Assembly: GCA_028696365.1 (NCBI GenBank)
Contig: JAQVHG010000069.1
Location: forward strand, 1 to 9,548
DNA: 9,548 bases
Reading direction: 5' to 3'
DNA from: Methanofollis sp.
GTDB taxonomy: Archaea > Halobacteriota > Methanomicrobia > Methanomicrobiales > Methanofollaceae
The notes beneath the pieces were generated by a model. That model had not been told where the DNA came from, did no database searches, and saw nothing but the letters and a program-made list of their open reading frames with translations. Position numbers and translations under genes: made by a program. This document shows positions 5,603 through 9,548 of the stretch, one piece after another (within the stretch, counting starts at the first letter, position 1; each line of letters opens with the position of its first letter).

Positions 5603-6471
5603 TCAGACTTGCCGTGATCAGCGGGAAGGGCGGGACCGGGAAGACGATGGTTGCCGCCGCCCTTGCCGACCTCTTTGCGACCGGGCAAGTGCTCGCCGAC
5701 TGTGACGTGGAGGCCGCAAACCTCGGACTCCTCCTTGACGGCGAGGTGACCAGTTCAGAACCCTTCATGGGCCTTGAGAAGGCCGAGATCGATCAGGATG
5801 TCTGTCTCTTCTGTGGACGGTGTGTGGACGCATGCCGGTTCGACGCGATCCATGAAGAAGAGAAGGAATATGTCGTCGACCCCTTGAAGTGCGAGGGGTG
5901 CGGGGTCTGTGTCTGGGTCTGCCCATCTGGAGCAGCGACGATGCACCCGTACCAGGCCGGTGACGTACTTGCCTCCCGCACTGACCAGGGTCATCTCTCT
6001 CATGCGAAACTTTACCCTGGCTCTGGGAACTCAGGTCTGCTCGTCCATGAAGTGAGAAAGCAGGCCGAGAAGATGGCAGGTGAGAGTCGGCTTCTCCTTG
6101 CCGATGGTCCGCCAGGGATCGGGTGCCCGCTCATCTCGACGGTCAGCGGCATGGACGCCGTGGTGGTCGTCACTGAGCCTGGTCTTTCAGCGCTTCATGA
6201 CCTCAAGAGAGTCGTCAATGTCTCCAGGCGTTTTGGCGTGGAGATCTTTGTGGTCATCAACCGTTTCGATCTCGAACCTGGGGTATGCCAGGAGATCGAG
6301 CGTTTTTGCGAGGACGAAGGACTTCGCCTCCTCGGCAAAGTGCCATTCGACTCAGCGGTGGTGGCCACGGTGCGCCGGGGCGTGCCAATCACCTCCACTG
6401 ACTCTCCAGCGTCAAAAGCCCTCCGTCAGATCAAAGAGAGACTTACCGCGGAGCTCGACCTCAATGGATGA
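5599..6471 (+). CDS. MinD/Mrp-type P-loop ATPase with inserted 2x[4Fe-4S] ferredoxin domain (second)
   Basis: A 290-residue paralogue of the preceding protein with the same layout: Walker A GKGGTGKT (9-16), LADCDVEAANL (32-42), ferredoxin insert with C69, C72, C75, C79 and C98, C101, C104, C108, and the canonical switch DGPPGIGCP (169-177). It keeps all ATPase motifs in consensus form, so it is probably the fully active partner. The start overlaps the upstream stop (ATGA), with AGGTGAAGG just before it as the ribosome binding site. Its final codons contain the start of the DUF134 gene. The tandem pair matches the two MinD-type ATPases of orange-protein operons in sulfate reducers (established there; its transfer to this organism is inference). 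Confidence 0.9.
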   Translation: MIRLAVISGKGGTGKTMVAAALADLFATGQVLADCDVEAANLGLLLDGEVTSSEPFMGLEKAEIDQDVCLFCGRCVDACRFDAIHEEEKEYVVDPLKCEGCGVCVWVCPSGAATMHPYQAGDVLASRTDQGHLSHAKLYPGSGNSGLLVHEVRKQAEKMAGESRLLLADGPPGIGCPLISTVSGMDAVVVVTEPGLSALHDLKRVVNVSRRFGVEIFVVINRFDLEPGVCQEIERFCEDEGLRLLGKVPFDSAVVATVRRGVPITSTDSPASKALRQIKERLTAELDLNG

Positions 6472-6823
6472 AAGGGGAGGAGGGCGGTGTTACGGCCGGG
6501 GGCGCGGGCGGCCCAGGGCCCACCGGATGATCCGCGGAGATGCCTCGTTCAGGTGTTTTGGTCCGCTCTGTGGACAGCCCGAAGAGGTCGTCCTCCTCCT
6601 TCCTGAAGAGGTGGAAGCCCTTAGGCTTGTCGATCTCGAAGGTCTTGACCAGACGGCAGCGGCCGAATCGATGGGAGTCTCCAGGAAGACGCTCTGGCGC
6701 GACCTCCACGAGGCGCGACAGAAAGTCGCCGACGCACTCGTCCATGGGAAGGCGATCAGGATCGCCGGATGCAGACGGGAAGAGGAAGAGGGGTGTCCAG
6801 AGATAGACAACCCAGAAAAGTAA
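6464..6823 (+). CDS. DUF134 family helix-turn-helix protein
   Basis: A 119-residue protein of the DUF134 family, predicted DNA-binding proteins with a sigma-70 region 4-like helix-turn-helix. Seen here: a basic Gly/Arg N-terminus RGRGRPR (12-18), a Cys pair in CFGPLC (31-36), the family block LPEEVEALRLVDLEGL (46-61), the helix-turn-helix DQTAAAESMGVSRKTLWRD (62-80) and ALVHGKAIRIAG (91-102). The C-terminus is acidic with two more cysteines. The longer frame reaching back to 6080 lies inside the ATPase gene and is out of frame with it, so the ATG at 6464 (8-base overlap, GGAG at 6450-6453) is chosen. Being the last gene of a metal-cofactor operon, it is a likely regulator of that operon, perhaps sensing a metal or Fe-S state through its cysteines. 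Confidence 0.87.
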   Translation: MDERGGGRCYGRGRGRPRAHRMIRGDASFRCFGPLCGQPEEVVLLLPEEVEALRLVDLEGLDQTAAAESMGVSRKTLWRDLHEARQKVADALVHGKAIRIAGCRREEEEGCPEIDNPEK

Positions 6824-6856
6824 TTTTTTGGCTCTATAGAATCCTTACCTCTTTTT
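6824..6856 (+). terminator. T-runs after the operon, likely archaeal terminator
   Basis: The DUF134 stop codon is followed at once by six T (6824-6829) and, 22 bases later, by five T (6852-6856). Archaeal RNA polymerase commonly stops at such T-tracts without a hairpin. No stem precedes the first run. Confidence 0.4.
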
Positions 6857-6876
6857 AGTGCACGCGTGACTCCCCT

Positions 6877-6972
6877 GCCTTCCCACATCTCCGTGCCGAG
6901 GGCGAGTGCCGCCCGGACCCTCGGAATGAGGATTGAGCCGGGAAGGCATATCTGAAACTCCCTGAAGAGGGA
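6877..6972 (+). ncRNA. Candidate structured RNA element
   Basis: Three perfect stems lie together: an outer 8-bp stem GCCTTCCC/GGGAAGGC (6877-6884 with 6940-6947), a nested 7-bp stem CCGAGGG/CCCTCGG (6896-6902 with 6918-6924) and a following 5-bp hairpin TCCCT-GAAG-AGGGA (6959-6972). A competing inner stem GGGCG/CGCCC (6900-6904 with 6910-6914) is also possible. A TATA-like TCTATAGA (6833-6840) sits at about the right distance to start a plus-strand transcript near 6862. No known RNA family is recognised. It could instead be a DNA-level dyad or a leader of the downstream operon, and strand is a guess. Confidence 0.3.
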
Positions 6973-7231
6973 TTGCCGTCCACGACCTATCGCTCGCGCG
7001 GGGTTTGGGGGGACGGACTGAGAAAGTCAAGAAGACTCGTAGGGCTCCGACCGGTAAACCCCCACAGAGAGAAACATCCAGAGCAGTACTGGACATCCTA
7101 AAATTCAGAGTTAATCTATGGCTTGATCGTTATGTCATCGCTTCCGGTACATTAATGATGTCAAAAGCCGACTGCATCTCTATCTGATGCCTGGTTCAGA
7201 CGTTGGATTGTTCCTGCAGGGGTAATAAGAG

Positions 7232-8062
7232 ATGTTTGAGAAGACGTTGATCCCGGTCGCATATGGTGAGAGGCCTGAGGAATTGAGAAAGATCGGGACA
7301 ATCTTGAGAGATCTCGGGGCCTGCTCGGTCTGTCTATTTCATGTGAACGAGCCAGGTTCATTCTTCAGGAATTCAGGCCTCTCATGGCTCACGCTCTTGC
7401 AGGAAGCACTTGAAGAGGCAGGGCTTTCAGTGGAGACAAAGACCGGCAACGGTCATATCGCCTCGTCTATTGCGGAGACCGCACTCATGGAAGGTGCCGA
7501 CGAGATCTTTATGAGGGCAAAACGTCGCTGGCATATCGGAACGATCCTCCTTGGGAGCGTCTCGCAAGATCTCCTCCGTCTCTCAGATGTACCAGTATTT
7601 GTTCAGAAGATCCGACCTCGCATGCCTGGCGACCACGCAGGATTCAGTCGCGAGGATCTGACCGTCCTTTATGCGACCGATTTTGATGAGGCGTCTGAAC
7701 GTCTCGTCTCGTATGTGATGGAATTTCAGGGAGCTCGGTGTCATGTCCTCCATGTCAGGGGGAGAATGGCTGATCCCTCGACTGAAAAGAAGAGGAAAAG
7801 ATTCGTCGGCGAGAAGTTGTATACGGTGGAGGAAACACTTCGCCCCTATTTTCAGGAGGTCTCCTCAGAAGAGAGGATCGGAGATCCCGCTGCAGAGGTG
7901 CTCAATGTTTCAGACCAGATCCACGCCGACATCGTCGTCCTCGGAAGAAAAAGTCCATCATTTCTCTCTGCCCCGATGGGAAATACTCCTGAACGCGTCG
8001 TGAACGAATCAAAGGCTTCGATCTTGCTCGTGCCGCACCCGAGGGGCCGCCATGTTTCGTAA
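7232..8062 (+). CDS. Tandem-domain universal stress protein (UspA family)
   Basis: A 276-residue cytoplasmic protein with two UspA folds: domain 1 at about 1-126 (starting FEKTLIPVAYGERPEE, ending DVPVFVQKI) and domain 2 at about 142-270 (starting LTVLYATDFDEASE, ending ASILLVPHP). The nucleotide-binding motif GxxGx9G(S/T) is degraded in both. In domain 1 the first two glycines are replaced by R95 and R98 and only the final G108-S109 remains. In domain 2 G238 remains, the second glycine is S241 and the last is displaced. ATP binding is therefore doubtful. Its last 11 bases overlap the start of the BCCT transporter, implying translational coupling. By analogy with Halomonas TeaD, a stress protein that regulates the TeaABC ectoine transporter, it may tune the transporter. 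A weak AGGGGT site precedes the ATG. Confidence 0.88.
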   Translation: MFEKTLIPVAYGERPEELRKIGTILRDLGACSVCLFHVNEPGSFFRNSGLSWLTLLQEALEEAGLSVETKTGNGHIASSIAETALMEGADEIFMRAKRRWHIGTILLGSVSQDLLRLSDVPVFVQKIRPRMPGDHAGFSREDLTVLYATDFDEASERLVSYVMEFQGARCHVLHVRGRMADPSTEKKRKRFVGEKLYTVEETLRPYFQEVSSEERIGDPAAEVLNVSDQIHADIVVLGRKSPSFLSAPMGNTPERVVNESKASILLVPHPRGRHVS

Positions 8063-9548
8063 CTATCTCAGGAAAGAAGGGGTCTTTCTCATCTCGTCTC
8101 TGACCATCCTCTTTTTTATCGTCTTCGGCATCCTCAGGCCCGACCTCCTCGACACCATATCTTCTGCGATCCACGCCGCAATCCTTGACCACTTCAGCTG
8201 GTTATATCTCATCTCGGCCTTTTTCTTTCTCACATTCTCTGTATGCATTGCACTTTCCAGGTACGGTACTATCAAACTTGGACATGACACCGAAAGGCCG
8301 CAGTACAGTTTTTTCGGTTGGATCTCGATGCTTTTTGCTGCCGGGATGGGTATCGGCCTCCTCTTCTGGGGGGTGTCCGAGCCGCTCGTCCATTACCTTC
8401 AACCACCCCCGTTTCTCACCTCTGCCTCCCCTGAAGCCGCTGAATTTGGCATGAGATACTCATTCTTCCACTGGGGGATCCATCCATGGGCAATATACAC
8501 AATCGTCAGCCTTTCCATCGCATATTTCTCGTTCAGGCGCGGGATGCCGGCACTCATCAGTTCCTGTTTTTACCCCGTCCTCGGCGAACGGATATATGGT
8601 CTGGCCGGCGACCTGGTGGACGTCCTGGCGGTCTTTGCGACAGTCTTTGGGACCGCGACCTCTCTGGGTTTTGGCGCCCTCCAGATCCACAGTGGATTCA
8701 CCCACCTCTACGGGGTCTCGTCTGCGATCTCAGTCACCATCGGGATCATCGTCATCGCCACTGCCCTTTTCATGGCCTCTGCGATCCTCGGGGTGGAGAA
8801 AGGAGTGCAGACCCTCTCAAAGGTCAACATCATCCTGGCGACCGCTCTCCTCATCTTTATCCTCGCCCTTGGTTCGACCCCATACATCCTCAACGTCTTC
8901 TCTTCGACTCTCGGCGGCTACATCAACAACATCATCGACTTGAGTCTCCAGTCCTATCCATTTGCCGGGTATGAATGGAGCAGGGACTGGACAGTTTTCT
9001 ACTGGGCCTGGTGGATCTCGTGGTCCCCATTTGTGGGACTCTTCATTGCACGGATCTCAAGGGGTCGGACGATCCGGGAATTTGTCCTAGCAGTCCTGAC
9101 GGTCCCAACCCTCTTCACTTTTATCTGGTTCTCAGTCTTCGGCGGGTCGGCGCTGTACCTCCAGCAGCACCAGGGAGTCGACCTTGCCGCCGTCGCCGGT
9201 GAGGACGTCTCGCTTGTGCTCTTTGTGTTCCTTGAACACTATCCCTTCTCGGCTCTCCTCTCGCTCATTGCAATCTTCCTTCTCATTGTGTTCTTTGTCA
9301 CGTCGGCGGATTCTGCAACTGTGGTCCTCAGCTCGATCACTTCTGGTGGAAAACAGATCGTGCCAATCTACAAGAAGGTGTTCTGGGGGCTCTCGCTCTC
9401 GGCAGTGGCGATCATCCTCCTTGTCACCGGAGGACTCTCTTCCCTCCAGATGATGGCGATCACCGCAGCGTTTCCGTTCATGCTCGTGATGTTTATTCTC
9501 TGCTATACGCTTTATATCGGGCTCTCGCAGGAGAAAGCGGGGGATTAA
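8052..9548 (+). CDS. BCCT-family betaine/carnitine/choline transporter
   Basis: A 498-residue membrane protein with about 12 hydrophobic helices, of the betaine-choline-carnitine transporter family; it would import a quaternary ammonium compatible solute such as glycine betaine. Diagnostic segments are AAGMGIGLLFWGVSEP (96-111), which carries the GMGIG stretch of sodium-coupled BetP-type members, and the Trp-rich WAWWISWSPFVG (318-329), whose tryptophans form the aromatic box for the trimethylammonium group, followed by RISRGRTIREF (334-344). The unwound helix segment SADSATVV (418-425) is also present. The C-terminal tail after the last helix is only about 8 residues, unlike the long charged osmosensing tail of BetP. 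Its start lies inside the stress-protein gene. The gene is complete; TAA is the last codon of the window. Confidence 0.94.
   Translation: MFRNYLRKEGVFLISSLTILFFIVFGILRPDLLDTISSAIHAAILDHFSWLYLISAFFFLTFSVCIALSRYGTIKLGHDTERPQYSFFGWISMLFAAGMGIGLLFWGVSEPLVHYLQPPPFLTSASPEAAEFGMRYSFFHWGIHPWAIYTIVSLSIAYFSFRRGMPALISSCFYPVLGERIYGLAGDLVDVLAVFATVFGTATSLGFGALQIHSGFTHLYGVSSAISVTIGIIVIATALFMASAILGVEKGVQTLSKVNIILATALLIFILALGSTPYILNVFSSTLGGYINNIIDLSLQSYPFAGYEWSRDWTVFYWAWWISWSPFVGLFIARISRGRTIREFVLAVLTVPTLFTFIWFSVFGGSALYLQQHQGVDLAAVAGEDVSLVLFVFLEHYPFSALLSLIAIFLLIVFFVTSADSATVVLSSITSGGKQIVPIYKKVFWGLSLSAVAIILLVTGGLSSLQMMAITAAFPFMLVMFILCYTLYIGLSQEKAGD

Larger units (their letters stand above)
6824..7231. other. Intergenic region with nested inverted repeats, no convincing gene
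   Basis: This 408-base gap lies between two same-strand operons. Frames here (6845-7096 minus, 7005-7187 plus) have no ribosome binding site or recognisable protein. It holds the T-runs, an 8-bp palindrome CACGCGTG (6861-6868), the stem set at 6877-6972, a GGGGTTT/AAACCCC pair (7000-7006 with 7056-7062), then AT-rich sequence (7098-7160) likely to contain the promoter of the stress-protein gene. Confidence 0.55.

Noticed and set aside
6080..6463. N-terminal extension of the DUF134 frame
   Set aside because: It is an out-of-frame reading of the second ATPase gene; DUF134 similarity begins only after 6464.
6925..6965. C/D box small RNA
   Set aside because: ATGAGGA and CTGA only loosely match the C and D boxes, and no paired C'/D' boxes at proper spacing are seen.
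6995..7095. Fragment of RNase P RNA
   Set aside because: GAGAAAGTC and GTAAACCCCCA recall conserved RNase P strings, but the full conserved core and its pairing order are not found.

Overview
The window looks archaeal, most likely from a GC-rich mesophilic methanogen of the Methanomicrobiales type (for example Methanoculleus or Methanofollis). The taxon is an inference from gene content and style: strong GGAGG-type ribosome binding sites with ATGA overlaps, AT-rich TATA-like boxes, a tRNA gene without an encoded CCA, and a NifX/MinD/DUF134 cluster typical of anaerobes. No rRNA or methanogenesis marker is present to prove it.

Left part (1-2947, minus strand): one very long open frame, cut by the window edge, for an SNF2/HepA-type DEAH helicase of at least 982 residues. 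This is the kind of stand-alone helicase found in archaeal and bacterial defence islands, such as DISARM-like arrays with DNA methylases. It is the first gene of its transcription unit, so any partners lie outside the window to the left.

Region 2948-3573 has no convincing gene but is rich in signals: a 9-G run, an AT-rich promoter-like box, ten copies of GGAGAA/TTCTCC in 124 bp, a 7-bp dyad, and three evenly spaced copies of a CTGTCCGGACAG-like palindrome. These lead into a small gene (3574-3813) with a predicted ribbon-helix-helix N-terminus. Its last 19 codons are read from the antisense strand of a tRNA(CAU) gene (3753-3824, minus). The tRNA 3' end faces the helicase side, so the left part may be a tRNA-anchored island.

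Centre (4041-6823, plus strand): a tight five-gene operon of two NifX/NifB-type proteins (PF02579), two paralogous MinD/Mrp-type ATPases each with an inserted pair of 4Fe-4S motifs, and a DUF134 helix-turn-helix protein. It resembles the anaerobe-specific orange-protein (ORP) clusters of Desulfovibrio and probably handles a metal-sulfur cofactor, with DUF134 as a likely regulator.

Region 6824-7231 has no convincing gene. It begins with T-runs that may end the operon and then carries a set of nested inverted repeats that could be a structured RNA.

Right part (7232-9548, plus strand): a two-domain universal stress protein whose 3' end overlaps by 11 bases a complete BCCT-family betaine/choline-type transporter. 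The pair is probably an osmotic-stress unit in which the stress protein modulates the transporter. The transporter stop codon is the last codon of the window.
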